A stretch of DNA of 64,000 nucleotides from NORP240 sp965222175 (GCA_965222175.1 OZ244938.1:1-64000), one strand, 5' to 3'. Counted from the stretch's first letter, positions 25,765 through 33,918 are shown. Translations and numbers: made by a program. Notes: generated from the sequence alone by a model not told the origin.

Positions 25765-25825
25765 ACCAACCACCAACCACCAACCACCAACCACCAACCA
25801 CCAACCACCAACCACCAACCACCAA
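25765..25825 (+). repeat. 7-nt tandem repeat (ACCAACC)n
   Basis: About eight to nine uninterrupted copies of a CCAACCA heptamer follow 14 bp after inverted-repeat unit 2. It is a simple repeat liable to copy-number change, with no CRISPR-like spacers. Confidence 0.85.
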
Positions 25826-26082
25826 ACCTGGTGAGACAACAACTAACAGCCCGAAACAAAGCCGGAACGAGAAAACCACCCAAACAGATCGCATCAGGAA
25901 GGAATAATCCGATGGCCGGTCCGCAAGCGACGGACTTGCTGTAAGAAAGATCACCGAAGACGGCCCCGGCGCGGCAGCGAAAGTGAGCCATCGGGACGGA
26001 ACATTGCCTGCCGGTCGCCGGGTGTGGTATCAACGGCGGACCTGGAATTACAGTCGACTGAAAACGTAAGAGTCCCTGAATT

Positions 26083-26712
26083 ATGCTGATAGACCTATAT
26101 ACCTGGAGTACCCCCAATGGCCGCAAGGTTTCCATCATGCTGGAAGAAACCGGTCTGCCGTACAAAGTGATTCCCATCGATATCACGCGGGGCGATCAGC
26201 ACGGTGAGGAATTCAGCAGAATTGCCCCCAATCACAAGATCCCGGCCATCGTCGATCACCAGGAAGGCATCAGCATGATGGAGTCCGGCGCCATCCTCAT
26301 GTACCTGGCCAGGAAAACCGGACAACTGATGAGCGAAGCCGGTACCGGCTACTGGGAACAGCTGCAGTGGCTGATGTTCCAGATGGGACAGGCGGGACCA
26401 ATGCTGGGGCAGACCCACCACTTCGTGAAGTTCAATCCCGGCAAGTCACCCTACGCCGAAGAGCGTTATCGGAATGAAACTCACCGGGTTTACCAGACCC
26501 TGGAGACCCGGCTGACCGACAGGGAATACCTGGCGGGTGACTACTCGGTGGCGGATATCGCCACCTGGCCATGGATTTCCCGCTACGAGTTTCAGCAGAT
26601 GGACCTGCACGAGTATCCCAATCTGCTGCGCTGGTACCTGCAGATCGCCGAACGTCCTGCGGTCCAGAAGGGTTATGGCGTTCCGGAACCCTTGCCCGTA
26701 CCCATGCCCTGA
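26083..26712 (+). CDS. Glutathione S-transferase family protein, Nu-class (YfcG/YghU-like)
   Basis: A 209-residue cytosolic glutathione transferase-like protein. The thioredoxin-like N-terminal domain starts LIDLYTWSTPNGRKVSIMLE and carries NHKIPAIVDHQ and MMESGAILMYLARKTG. These blocks, together with GPMLGQTHHF in the helical domain, are typical of the E. coli YfcG/YghU group. That group has disulfide-reductase activity and lacks the classical catalytic serine or tyrosine. The helical domain continues to residue 209 (YLAGDYSVADIATWPWISRY). It lies between the repeat block and tRNA-Pro and has no operon partners. Confidence 0.88.
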   Translation: MLIDLYTWSTPNGRKVSIMLEETGLPYKVIPIDITRGDQHGEEFSRIAPNHKIPAIVDHQEGISMMESGAILMYLARKTGQLMSEAGTGYWEQLQWLMFQMGQAGPMLGQTHHFVKFNPGKSPYAEERYRNETHRVYQTLETRLTDREYLAGDYSVADIATWPWISRYEFQQMDLHEYPNLLRWYLQIAERPAVQKGYGVPEPLPVPMP

Positions 26713-26756
26713 ATCACCGGACATAGCCGGGCCCGCGCAAATAACTACAAAGCTGC

Positions 26757-26784
26757 TTTACAACTTTAATGTGGGCACTATAAT
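26757..26784 (+). promoter_or_regulatory. Sigma-70-type promoter of tRNA-Pro
   Basis: TTTACA at 26757-26762 and TATAAT at 26779-26784 are separated by 16 bp, about 11 bases before the mature tRNA. A GC-rich stretch (CTGCGCCC) follows the -10, as expected for a stringently controlled stable-RNA promoter. Confidence 0.75.
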
Positions 26785-26794
26785 CTGCGCCCTA

Positions 26795-26871
26795 CGGGGT
26801 GTAGCTCAGCCTGGTAGAGCACTGCCTTCGGGAGGCAGGGGCCGTGAGTTCAAATCTCGCCACCCCGACCA
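26795..26871 (+). tRNA. tRNA-Pro (anticodon CGG)
   Basis: A 77-nt gene including the encoded CCA. The acceptor stem pairs CGGGGTG with CACCCCG, the D-arm contains AGCCTGGTAGAGC, the anticodon stem-loop is CTGCC-TTCGGGA-GGCAG with anticodon CGG, and the T-arm reads GTGAGTTCAAATCTCGC. It decodes CCG proline codons. The accessory patch begins directly after its 3' end. Confidence 0.95.
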
Positions 26872-27244
26872 GTAAAATCAAACAGTTACGAACTTCCCCC
26901 TCCTCCCAAATCCTCATTAGTCTCGTATTAGTCGCATGGTAATTACCTCACGGAGACTTTTCTTCTCGGATTAGCGTCTGACATCGCATTGATGCTAATC
27001 GAGCGTTCTTTACGTAATAGATTTAGATTTCAATAGGTTTATAAGAGGCCGTCTGAAGGCGAGGAGTGGCTAAAGTGACCGTACACCAGTAATTCGAGCC
27101 ACCCTGTATGTGGGAATTCCTTATAATGAAACGGTCAGTCACTATCGAGGATAACAGCCCCGAGAAACGACTCAAATCGGCCAAGAGATGGCGTTTAACC
27201 CCGGCCTCAACGATCAGAAAAAAGCGTGTTCTTGGCTCAGTCGC
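26872..27244. other. Gene-free, A+T-richer stretch after tRNA-Pro
   Basis: About 370 bp with no recognised gene, integrase remnant or second copy of the tRNA 3' end. A 40-codon basic ORF at 27126-27248 has no recognisable family. The change in base composition right after the tRNA marks the left edge of the accessory patch. Confidence 0.45.
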
Positions 27245-27643
27245 CTAATTTGGAGACTGATCGTAATGACCAAGATCAATAACAAAACTTGGATCAAGTG
27301 CGTCTGGACCTGCGTCACAAGTGACTATTAGCTCGGCATTAATCAAGTAGTCTTTGAATAACTGGAAATGATATTGGCCAGATTCCTCGCCAATTGTCGA
27401 ACCGAACACTTGTTGCCCTGCTTCGTTAAAAACAATGACGCCTACGTTGGTTAACTTACATGCATCGAAATCCCTAAATTCCACTTCAAATAGGAAAAGA
27501 GGATATGGGTGCTGGTATACTTTTTCCGTGTCGATTGCTGATATCAGGATTCCCAGATCTTCTGCTTCAGATGGCTGAAGTGGAGTGCGCAAGCCGTCTA
27601 GATACGTGGCTCCTGCCATAGCTAGTATCAATAAAGTTATCAT
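27245..27643 (-). CDS. Small secreted or membrane-anchored protein of unknown function
   Basis: A 132-residue protein with a short hydrophobic N-terminus (MITLLILAMAGATYL) that could be a signal sequence. The rest is an acidic, beta-strand-rich chain (LFLFEVEFRDFDACKLTNVG, then NEAGQQVFGSTIGEESGQYHF) with two cysteines. I recognise no family. It is more A+T-rich than the core genes and sits between tRNA-Pro and the ISL3 element, which suggests acquisition together with the accessory patch. The start choice is the first ATG of the frame; a GGACGCCAA-like leader offers no clear Shine-Dalgarno. Confidence 0.5.
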   Translation of the reverse strand: MITLLILAMAGATYLDGLRTPLQPSEAEDLGILISAIDTEKVYQHPYPLFLFEVEFRDFDACKLTNVGVIVFNEAGQQVFGSTIGEESGQYHFQLFKDYLINAELIVTCDAGPDALDPSFVIDLGHYDQSPN

Positions 27644-27727
27644 ATTGGCGTCCTCGCAAGAGAAGAGTAGTTACGAAGTCCGATTTTCCACGTCGACCAA
27701 AGTCGGCCAGGAGCTGCTTTTATCGTT

Positions 27728-29030
27728 GGGGCTTCACCGTTTGGAGTGGGTAGTTTAGCCTTGTCTCCATGAGAGACATAGACCTTTATACCCAAATTCT
27801 GGGCCTGCGCCAGCCCTGGCAGGTTTCATCCGTCGAGTTGGACGGTCCTGGTAAACAGGTGACGGTGAGAGTGGCTGCAGCGGAAGGCCCGTTTGTTTGT
27901 CCACAGTGTGGTGAGCAGTGCCCGAGGTACGACAAACGCGTGCAGCGCTGGCGGCATTTGGACACGATGCAGTACCACACGATTCTGGAGGCAGAGGTGC
28001 CGCGAGTGAAATGTGGCGAACATGGCGTTTTAACGGTAGACGTGCCCTGGGCAGAAGCTGGCTCTGGTTTCACAGCCCTGTTCGAAGCTTTGGTGATTGA
28101 TTGGCTGGGTGAAGCCAGCCTGAAGGCTGTGGCCACGCAGTTAGGGCTGTCCTGGGGAGCCGTAGATCGGATCATGCAGCGCGCCGTTGAACGCGGGCTG
28201 GCCCGGCGTGAAGGGATTGCGCCGCGCAACTTGAGCGTGGATGAAACGTCCTTTCAAAAGCGCCATGAGTACGTAACTGTGGTAACGGATCAAGACCAGC
28301 GGCAGGTGCTGTATGTGGCAGATGACCGCAACACGGAGAGTCTCGCAAGTTTTTACGCAACGCTATCCGAAGAGCAGATAGACGGCATCCGTTCAGTAGC
28401 CATGGACATGTGGCCCGCCTATATCCGAGCGACACAGGAGTCAGTTCCCGATGCGCTGTCCAAGATTGCGTTCGATAAGTTCCATGTAGCGCAGTACCTG
28501 GGCACTGCAGTAGACAAAGTTAGGCGTCAGGAACACAAAGTGCTGTTGGCGGAAGGCGATGACCAGCTTAAGGGAACCAAATACGCCTGGCTGCAAAATC
28601 CGGCCAACATGACAACAGCACAGCGAGCCCGGTTGGCCGAATTACGGGCAGGCACCTTAAAGACTGCTCGTGCCTGGGCACTGAAACAGGAAGCGATGAG
28701 TCTGTGGGATTACCGCCTGCGTGGTTGGGCCAGAAAAGCCTGGGATAACTGGTTAAGCTGGGCTCAACGATGCCGGCTGAAGCCGATGCAGGAAGTGGCC
28801 AAGGTAATCAAACGTCACCTGTGGGGCATCCTGAATGCGATAGTACTGAAAAGCCACAACGGGCACTCGGAGAGCATGAACAGCAGGATTCAAAGGATCA
28901 AGCGACAGGCCTGTGGCTTTCGGAACCGAGACCGCTTTCGAAATGCCATCTACTTCCATTGCGGCGGACTGAACTTGTATCCCGACGTATACAACTACGC
29001 AGCGTCACCCACCTGAAACGGTGATGCGCC
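27728..29030 (+). mobile_element. Complete ISL3-family insertion sequence with 8-bp target duplication
   Basis: The element is 1303 bp long. Its ends are imperfect inverted repeats: the first 24 bp of the left end and of the complemented right end agree at 19 positions, sharing TCACCGTTT and GTGGGT. It is flanked by identical TTATCGTT octamers at 27720-27727 and 29031-29038. An 8-bp duplication is what ISL3-family transposition makes. The single transposase ORF is intact. Confidence 0.9.
27769..29016 (+). CDS. ISL3 family transposase
   Basis: A 415-residue transposase filling almost all of the insertion sequence. A zinc-finger-like N-terminal domain has CPQCGEQC (about residues 44-51) and further CxxH pairs (VKCGEHG). 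A helix-turn-helix follows (ATQLGLSWGAVDRIMQRAV). The catalytic DDE domain includes LSVDETSFQKRHEYVTVV (first Asp), IRSVAMDMWPAYIRA (second Asp) and SHNGHSESMNSRIQRIKR near the C-terminus (final Glu). The reading frame is uninterrupted and both element ends are present, so the copy may be active. Confidence 0.95.
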   Translation: MRDIDLYTQILGLRQPWQVSSVELDGPGKQVTVRVAAAEGPFVCPQCGEQCPRYDKRVQRWRHLDTMQYHTILEAEVPRVKCGEHGVLTVDVPWAEAGSGFTALFEALVIDWLGEASLKAVATQLGLSWGAVDRIMQRAVERGLARREGIAPRNLSVDETSFQKRHEYVTVVTDQDQRQVLYVADDRNTESLASFYATLSEEQIDGIRSVAMDMWPAYIRATQESVPDALSKIAFDKFHVAQYLGTAVDKVRRQEHKVLLAEGDDQLKGTKYAWLQNPANMTTAQRARLAELRAGTLKTARAWALKQEAMSLWDYRLRGWARKAWDNWLSWAQRCRLKPMQEVAKVIKRHLWGILNAIVLKSHNGHSESMNSRIQRIKRQACGFRNRDRFRNAIYFHCGGLNLYPDVYNYAASPT

Positions 29031-29122
29031 TTATCGTTAAATCATAGTTTCTGTCTGCTTCTGATGAAAACGGGCATACATTGTCAGCTCAAGTCCAAGT
29101 ATTTACATCTCATGTCATCAAA

Positions 29123-29515
29123 TTACGTCCCGGTACTTGCAAGCGACTGTTTGACCCAGGGCAGAATCTTGTCGTAGCCACTGTCACCACGCTCCAGCAT
29201 TCCGACGATAAAGTCGTATGCAGCATCGACATCAACAGAAATTTTCCAATCGTTCAGTCGCAGGAACGTATCAGTGATGAAGAATGCCATTCGTTTGTTT
29301 CCATCAACAAATGGGTGATTGAGCAACAGTAACTCGAACAAGGCAGCGGTCATTTCGGCAATGTCGCAGTAGTAACCGGTTTGTGGTCGATATAAAGCGC
29401 TCTTGATTAAACCCAGCTCACGGTTGCCCGGGCTTACTCCGAATCATTCAATCAACCGCTCGTGAATGGCTACGGCTTCGTCGACGGACAGAAACTTGAT
29501 GCCTTCACTCAGCAA
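29123..29515 (-). pseudogene. doc: Doc/Fic-type toxin gene with an in-frame stop
   Basis: Reading the minus strand from a TTG at 29515 gives a Doc-like start, GIKFLSVDEAVAIHERLIE. Codon 24 is then TGA (29444-29446), where Doc proteins usually have an arginine. The same frame continues FGVSPGNRELGLIKSALYRP and reaches the Fic/Doc motif HPFVDGNKRMAFF. The ungapped length would be about 130 residues, normal for Doc. One C-to-T change (CGA to TGA) would explain the break, so the phosphotransferase toxin is probably not made full-length. A 76-residue C-terminal piece could start at an ATG at 29353. The antitoxin gene overlaps the start by 11 bp. Confidence 0.8.
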
Positions 29516-29717
29516 GGCTCCTGCCCAGCTCTTCGTTCTCGTTCATCGAGTCCTCAAAATGATCGAGGACGATCGGACGCAATCGTCGCTTGCGTACGTA
29601 GTCGGAAATCGCTTCTGTCAGCAAACTGGAGATGCTTTGATGTGACTCACGAGCAATCTTTTGCAGCTCGCACCATTCCTTTTGCTCAACTTTTGAACTG
29701 ATCTTGATGGCAGGCAT
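29505..29717 (-). CDS. Ribbon-helix-helix type antitoxin
   Basis: A 70-residue protein with the pattern of a ribbon-helix-helix DNA-binding domain: a short strand (AIKISSKV), a helix (QKEWCELQKIARESH) and a second helix (SISSLLTEAISDYVRKRR). The acidic C-terminal tail (HFEDSMNENEELGRSLAE) would wrap the toxin. It precedes and overlaps the broken doc gene, the usual antitoxin-first order. If the toxin is dead this gene is an orphan that may still repress its own promoter. The exact antitoxin family is not certain. Confidence 0.65.
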   Translation of the reverse strand: MPAIKISSKVEQKEWCELQKIARESHQSISSLLTEAISDYVRKRRLRPIVLDHFEDSMNENEELGRSLAE

Positions 29718-30115
29718 GAGGAAATACTATCAAGACAGGTCAAGATACATCAATATACGACAGGAACGGGTTGAAAACCAGCACGTTTTCTCATTTCTCC
29801 AGGACTTCCTGCAGGCAGTGGTTCAATACTGCCCCAACTTTCATTGAAGCCTGGCGTGCCAGCCAATTCAGTGGTCGTGCGCGTCACGTTGTTTTTGGTG
29901 CGACAATCCTCTAAGCTTTTCGAGAGCAGCCCGCGCCGGTTGCGCGACATCTCTAGCAGGTGCCATCCCCGGCCGTAACCTGTTCAGGAAGCATGCCGCG
30001 AAGGCTGTCCCTGATGCGGGACAGCCTGACTTTGCTCCGCAAGTGATGACAACTGTCGTTAACCGGCATGGCCTTGCGCATGCAGAAGACCGTCAGCAAC
30101 GACGGAGTGATTTCC
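29718..30115. other. Intergenic stretch with a perfect 10-bp hairpin
   Basis: No gene was recognised. AGGCTGTCCC (30002-30011) and GGGACAGCCT (30018-30027) form a perfect stem with a six-base loop. No U-run follows on either strand, so it is not a standard terminator. Confidence 0.45.
29730..29745. promoter_or_regulatory. Candidate antitoxin operator, TCAAGA repeated at 10-bp spacing
   Basis: TCAAGA occurs at 29730-29735 and 29740-29745, one helical turn apart, just upstream of the antitoxin start at 29717. Ribbon-helix-helix antitoxins commonly bind such tandem sites. On the minus strand the second repeat falls within TCTTGACC, close to a -35 element. Confidence 0.4.
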
Positions 30116-30412
30116 ATGGGACAACTCAGACTCTTGTTGGCATCCGGAATAATATTCGTTCTTGCTGCCTGTGCCACGGCCAACAGACCCAATTTTGAGG
30201 CGATGTCAGAGGACGAGCTGTTTCTGTACAACCAGGAAAAACCCGTAATGCAGAGAGTGTACTGCTTTGTCGGCTTTCATACCTCGAGTCGCATTCGGCG
30301 AAAAAACTGTATGACCGTTGCCGACTATGTAAATGCCAACCAACAGGCGGCAGACACGCTGCAGGTAACCCAGCCGGCGGGAGCCGGTCTGCCGCGAGCC
30401 CGCGGGTTTTAA
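30116..30412 (+). CDS. Small lipoprotein, function unknown
   Basis: A 98-residue predicted lipoprotein. The ATG at 30116 follows a GGAG Shine-Dalgarno and opens a signal sequence ending in the lipobox VLAA-C (about residue 19). The mature part is polar, with FYxYN-like LFLYNQEKPV, then YCFVGFHTSSRIRRKNCMTV. The paired cysteines around a SRIxRKxC motif resemble small exported proteins of marine proteobacteria with a C-x(n)-TGSRIPRKVC-like signature, a comparison made from memory. The frame is open to 30068, but that start would hide the signal peptide. Confidence 0.6.
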   Translation: MGQLRLLLASGIIFVLAACATANRPNFEAMSEDELFLYNQEKPVMQRVYCFVGFHTSSRIRRKNCMTVADYVNANQQAADTLQVTQPAGAGLPRARGF

Positions 30413-30892
30413 TGTACATGGCTAAAGCGGTTCTTAGCTCAACTGGTGCCTTGTAGTCCTGGCTGCTACAGCGATTGCCGTGGGCTACCTATGCACATCA
30501 TGTGCAGCAATCCCGGAAGACAACGCTGCTACTCGTTTGCAGCTTCGAAAACTCACCAGTCAACAAGTAGTAATTAATCAGCTTGCGCACCGCATTCAGT
30601 TTGTTACACTGACGAAGCCAGAGTTGGCAACTACCACGATTTCCACTCAAGAACATGGCGTGGTACCGCAGTATCTCAAGCACTTGGCATTAGTAGTTTC
30701 CGGGCCATGGTCCGCCTGTGATAAGCACATGTGCAAAGCGTTTATAAAAGGCGTACATAAAAGACGTTTATAAAAAGTGCTTACCAGCATAGCAAAAGTC
30801 TGCTGAAAAAAGACTGCGACCACTACCCCGAATTTCCAACAAAGTAATTAAGACCAATCAATAAAAAACACCATTACTGCTGGAGATACGCT
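30413..30892. other. Leader region of the TonB-dependent receptor gene
   Basis: 480 bp without a recognisable gene. The right part carries three 13-nt tandem repeats (listed separately) and A+T-rich DNA leading to a GGAG Shine-Dalgarno eight bases before the receptor ATG. Confidence 0.5.
30738..30776 (+). repeat. Three tandem 13-nt repeats upstream of the TonB receptor
   Basis: GCGTTTATAAAAG (30738), GCGTACATAAAAG (30751) and ACGTTTATAAAAA (30764) lie head to tail, about 120 bp before the start codon. They may be iterated binding sites for a regulator or a slippage product. Confidence 0.65.
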
Positions 30893-33811
30893 ATGTTCTA
30901 TCAAAACAGACGCGGGCAACTGCGTTATCTGATTCATGCCTGTTTAACCGCCTCTTTCCTCATCCCGGCCGCCGCCAGGGCGCAGCAGAATACCGATCCG
31001 GAAGTTGAAGAAGTCGTGGTAACCGGTTCCTACATTCGCAATAGCGCCTTTGCCAACGAGGCCAATGTCGACACCATTACCCAGGAAGACCTTATCGAGT
31101 CCGGCACACCCAGTATGGCCAGGTACATCAGGGACCTGACCTACACCCAGAATACCAACGTGGTATCCAACGTGCTGGGTTCCCAGGATGGTACCCAGAG
31201 CTCGGTGGGTGCCAGTTTCAATCTTCGGGGTCTGGGCGAGAATTCCACCCTGCAACTGGTGGACGGCGTTCGTTCCATCGATCAGTCCATCAATAACGCC
31301 CTGCCGGACCTGGCGATTTCGCGACTGGAAGTGGTGCTGGACGGCGGGTCCGCGACTTACGGTTCCGATGCGGTCGCCGGCGTGGTCAATATGATCGCCA
31401 CCAAGGAGTTCCAGGGGTTTCGCACTCGTCAGTACTACCAGCGTGACGAGGACAATACCTTCGAGGACATGACCTCCTCGTACCTGTGGGGCACCAACAT
31501 AGGCAACAGTATCAGCTACGTGGGGGCGTTCGACGCCAAGACCACAACACCCCTGATGCAGTATGAAAGAACCCGGGAGTGGACCAAGGACAACGGCTCG
31601 TCGTCGTCGGGTAACCCGGGGGCCTGGCGGGAGATCGTCGGCGGCGATCCCGCTGTCTACCAGTTCCACGGCGGCACGCCGGTCGGTGGCAACATGTTGG
31701 ATCCTGCCTGTGGCCTGGTGGATGGTCCGCCCCATGGCACCGCCGCGTTCAATACTCCCTCGGGTGTACCCACCAACGGGGGCGCAATTTGTCGCTTCGA
31801 ATACACCAAGCAGTTCCAGTACAACCGGGAGAACACCGACTACCTGCTTTACAACAGCTTCACCTGGGATGCGGCAGACTGGCTGAGTTTTAACTTCAGT
31901 GCCTACAATTCCTACCGGATCACCAACAGCCGCACCACCTCCACCACGGCGACCTCCACCAACAACCGCCGGGTCCTGTTCGTGGACGCCGACCACCCGG
32001 CCAATCCCTTCGGTGTCGACGTGTCCCCCTGGAACTGGCGGATGATGACCGAGGCCTATGACCACAGCAAACGCCCCAGTCATATCGAGGATTCCACCGG
32101 TGCCCGCGAATATGAATCACACAATGTCAACAACCGCTTTATAATTCGGGCCGACGCGGAGCTCAGTGACACCTGGACCGGCTATGCCTACTACATGGAC
32201 TCGGAACGAAAAGAGACCCGTGACGATCATGCCATCCACCTGGGCAAACTGCAGCTGGCCCTGGCGGGCCAGGGCGGCCCCTCCGGCAGTGAGTACTACA
32301 ACCCGTTCGGCTCCCAGGACCCCCGTTCGCCCCTCTATGACGACGATCGCAGCGACGGTCGCTACACGGACAACTCGGCGGCAATGCTGGAATGGCTGTT
32401 TGCCCACACCATGAACGCGCTGGAGGCACGGGATTTCCTGGATATCTTCGAATTCGCCGCCACCGGCGAGGTGTTCGACGTCCCGGCCGGCGCCGTGCAG
32501 ATGGCTGCGGGCTTTCAGTGGCGGGATCTGACCGAGCAGAATTTTCCCATTCTGCTGGATGCCGTCGGCCATGACTACAACACGGCAATCGGTTCACCAT
32601 TACCGATGGAAACCGAGTTCTTCTCGGAGACACGGGCAGTATTCGCGGAAATCGAGATACCGATCCTGGCCACACTGGATGCTCAGTTGGCAATACGCCA
32701 CGAGGAATTCACCGACTTCGGCCTGGATGCCACCACGCCCAAGGTCGCCCTGCGCTGGGAAGCACTGCCCTCGCTGGCGCTGCGAGCCTCCTGGGGTGAA
32801 TCTTTCCTGGCACCGACGCCCAACCAGGCCCGACCTTTCGTGAGGAACGAGAACTGCCTCGAAAGCTTTTCCGGTACGGACGATTTCACCGGGCTGCCGA
32901 TAACCGGCTCGACACGCTGTTCGTCAGGTAATCCAAACCTGCAGCCGGAAACGTCTGAAATCACCAATTTCGGTTTCACCTGGCAGCCGGGCGGTAATCT
33001 GGATGGCCTGGAGATCAGTCTTGATTACCAGGAGATCGAGTACACGGATCGCATCCGTACCCTCTCCGAGCAGGATACCCTGCGTTTCGAATTCCAGACC
33101 TTCCTGGCCCAGACTGGTATCTCGGAGAGTTCCTACGATCCCACGCCTGGCTCTGCCACCCGGCAACAGGCCGAAGCCTGGTATGCGGCGCGGGCATCGC
33201 GCTCCGGCAACCCGGTGCAGCGATTCGCTAATTTCGAGCTGGACCGGACGTTTCTGCAATCGCAGAACATCAGTTCGGTGTGGGTCGATCTGTTCGACGC
33301 CAAGGTCAGCTACGATCTGAATACCGACAACTGGGGCAGCTTTAGGGCTTCACTGCAGGCCACTAAATTCGAGTCCTATGATTTCCAGGACTTGAGTGGT
33401 GGTGTGCAGGAAGCATTGGGCTGGCAGAATGCCGATTCAGGCATCGTCCCGCCGCTGCCGGAATGGAAATCCAATTTCCGGCTGAACTGGTTCATGGGTG
33501 ACCACAGCGCATCGCTGTCGGCCAATTACTGGAGTGACGTGAAATTCGATTCCAGGGTCTTTGACAACTACGGTGATGGCTGGACCGCACCTCCGGGTGG
33601 CATCATCGAGGCGGAAACCCGGGTGAACGTCCGTTACGGCTACGTGTTCAACGATTTCTTCAACAGCGATGTCACCGTCAGCGGTGGTGTCACCAACCTG
33701 TTTGACAGAAAACCACAGCGGTTGCCCATAATCGGTGGCTTCGAGACCCGCTTGTCCACACCCTGGTACCGGCAGTTCTGGTTATCGGTGGACTGGGTGC
33801 CCAACTTCTAA
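30893..33811 (+). CDS. TonB-dependent outer-membrane receptor
   Basis: A 972-residue outer-membrane receptor. A signal peptide (about residues 1-30, ending AAARAQQ) is followed directly by the TonB-box-like EVEEVVVTGSYI and a plug domain (SGTPSMARYIRDL, FNLRGLGENSTLQLVDGVR, ISRLEVVLDGGSATYGSDAVAGVVN). A 22-strand-type barrel then ends in a terminal phenylalanine (SVDWVPNF). There is no N-terminal signalling (STN) domain. NLRGLG and a GSxxTYGSDAVAGVVN plug end are typical of the iron/complex-nutrient receptor superfamily. No TonB, ExbB or binding-protein genes are adjacent, so the ligand is unknown. A perfect hairpin follows the stop. Confidence 0.95.
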   Translation: MFYQNRRGQLRYLIHACLTASFLIPAAARAQQNTDPEVEEVVVTGSYIRNSAFANEANVDTITQEDLIESGTPSMARYIRDLTYTQNTNVVSNVLGSQDGTQSSVGASFNLRGLGENSTLQLVDGVRSIDQSINNALPDLAISRLEVVLDGGSATYGSDAVAGVVNMIATKEFQGFRTRQYYQRDEDNTFEDMTSSYLWGTNIGNSISYVGAFDAKTTTPLMQYERTREWTKDNGSSSSGNPGAWREIVGGDPAVYQFHGGTPVGGNMLDPACGLVDGPPHGTAAFNTPSGVPTNGGAICRFEYTKQFQYNRENTDYLLYNSFTWDAADWLSFNFSAYNSYRITNSRTTSTTATSTNNRRVLFVDADHPANPFGVDVSPWNWRMMTEAYDHSKRPSHIEDSTGAREYESHNVNNRFIIRADAELSDTWTGYAYYMDSERKETRDDHAIHLGKLQLALAGQGGPSGSEYYNPFGSQDPRSPLYDDDRSDGRYTDNSAAMLEWLFAHTMNALEARDFLDIFEFAATGEVFDVPAGAVQMAAGFQWRDLTEQNFPILLDAVGHDYNTAIGSPLPMETEFFSETRAVFAEIEIPILATLDAQLAIRHEEFTDFGLDATTPKVALRWEALPSLALRASWGESFLAPTPNQARPFVRNENCLESFSGTDDFTGLPITGSTRCSSGNPNLQPETSEITNFGFTWQPGGNLDGLEISLDYQEIEYTDRIRTLSEQDTLRFEFQTFLAQTGISESSYDPTPGSATRQQAEAWYAARASRSGNPVQRFANFELDRTFLQSQNISSVWVDLFDAKVSYDLNTDNWGSFRASLQATKFESYDFQDLSGGVQEALGWQNADSGIVPPLPEWKSNFRLNWFMGDHSASLSANYWSDVKFDSRVFDNYGDGWTAPPGGIIEAETRVNVRYGYVFNDFFNSDVTVSGGVTNLFDRKPQRLPIIGGFETRLSTPWYRQFWLSVDWVPNF

Positions 33812-33843
33812 AGAGGTCTGTCAGGCGTCTGTAGATAGCGGAA

Positions 33844-33877
33844 GATTCCCGGGATCGGCTTGTCGATCCCGGGAATC
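33844..33877. terminator. Perfect 13-bp hairpin between convergent genes
   Basis: GATTCCCGGGATC and GATCCCGGGAATC pair around an 8-base loop, 32 bp after the receptor stop and 41 bp before the end of the convergent methyltransferase gene. It has no strong U-run, but its position suits a bidirectional terminator. Confidence 0.5.
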
Positions 33878-33918
33878 CTGGACCCGCAAATCGACGGGCC
33901 GTACCGACGGAAATCCGG

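Larger units (their letters stand above)
24821..26082. other. 1.26-kb non-coding block with structured repeats
   Basis: There is no believable gene between the dehydrogenase and the glutathione transferase. The part at 24980-25210 is rich in T and G on the plus strand. Three imperfect direct repeats, two nested inverted-repeat units and a 7-nt tandem repeat follow, each listed separately. The ORFs read through these repeats are by-products of the palindromes and simple repeats. Confidence 0.7.

Noticed and set aside
25765..25825. CRISPR-like array of short repeats
   Set aside because: The units are seven bases with no spacers and no cas genes are present, so it is a simple tandem repeat.
25165..25944. 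Several overlapping ORFs of 80-180 codons on both strands in the repeat block
   Set aside because: They read straight through the palindromes and the heptamer repeat, lack ribosome-binding sites and resemble no protein family.
27126..27248. A 40-codon basic ORF beginning MKRSVTIEDNSPEK
   Set aside because: It has no recognisable family and no clear Shine-Dalgarno, and it overlaps the end of the convergent gene. It could be a fragment but cannot be supported.
29123..29353. A functional 76-residue Doc toxin starting at the internal ATG
   Set aside because: The upstream in-frame Doc sequence shows the gene is a longer toxin broken by a stop; the short piece lacks the N-terminal helices.
26850..30892. 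Attachment-site duplicate of the tRNA-Pro 3' end
   Set aside because: I looked for a second copy of the CGCCACCCCGACCA end through the accessory patch and found none, and there is no integrase gene.
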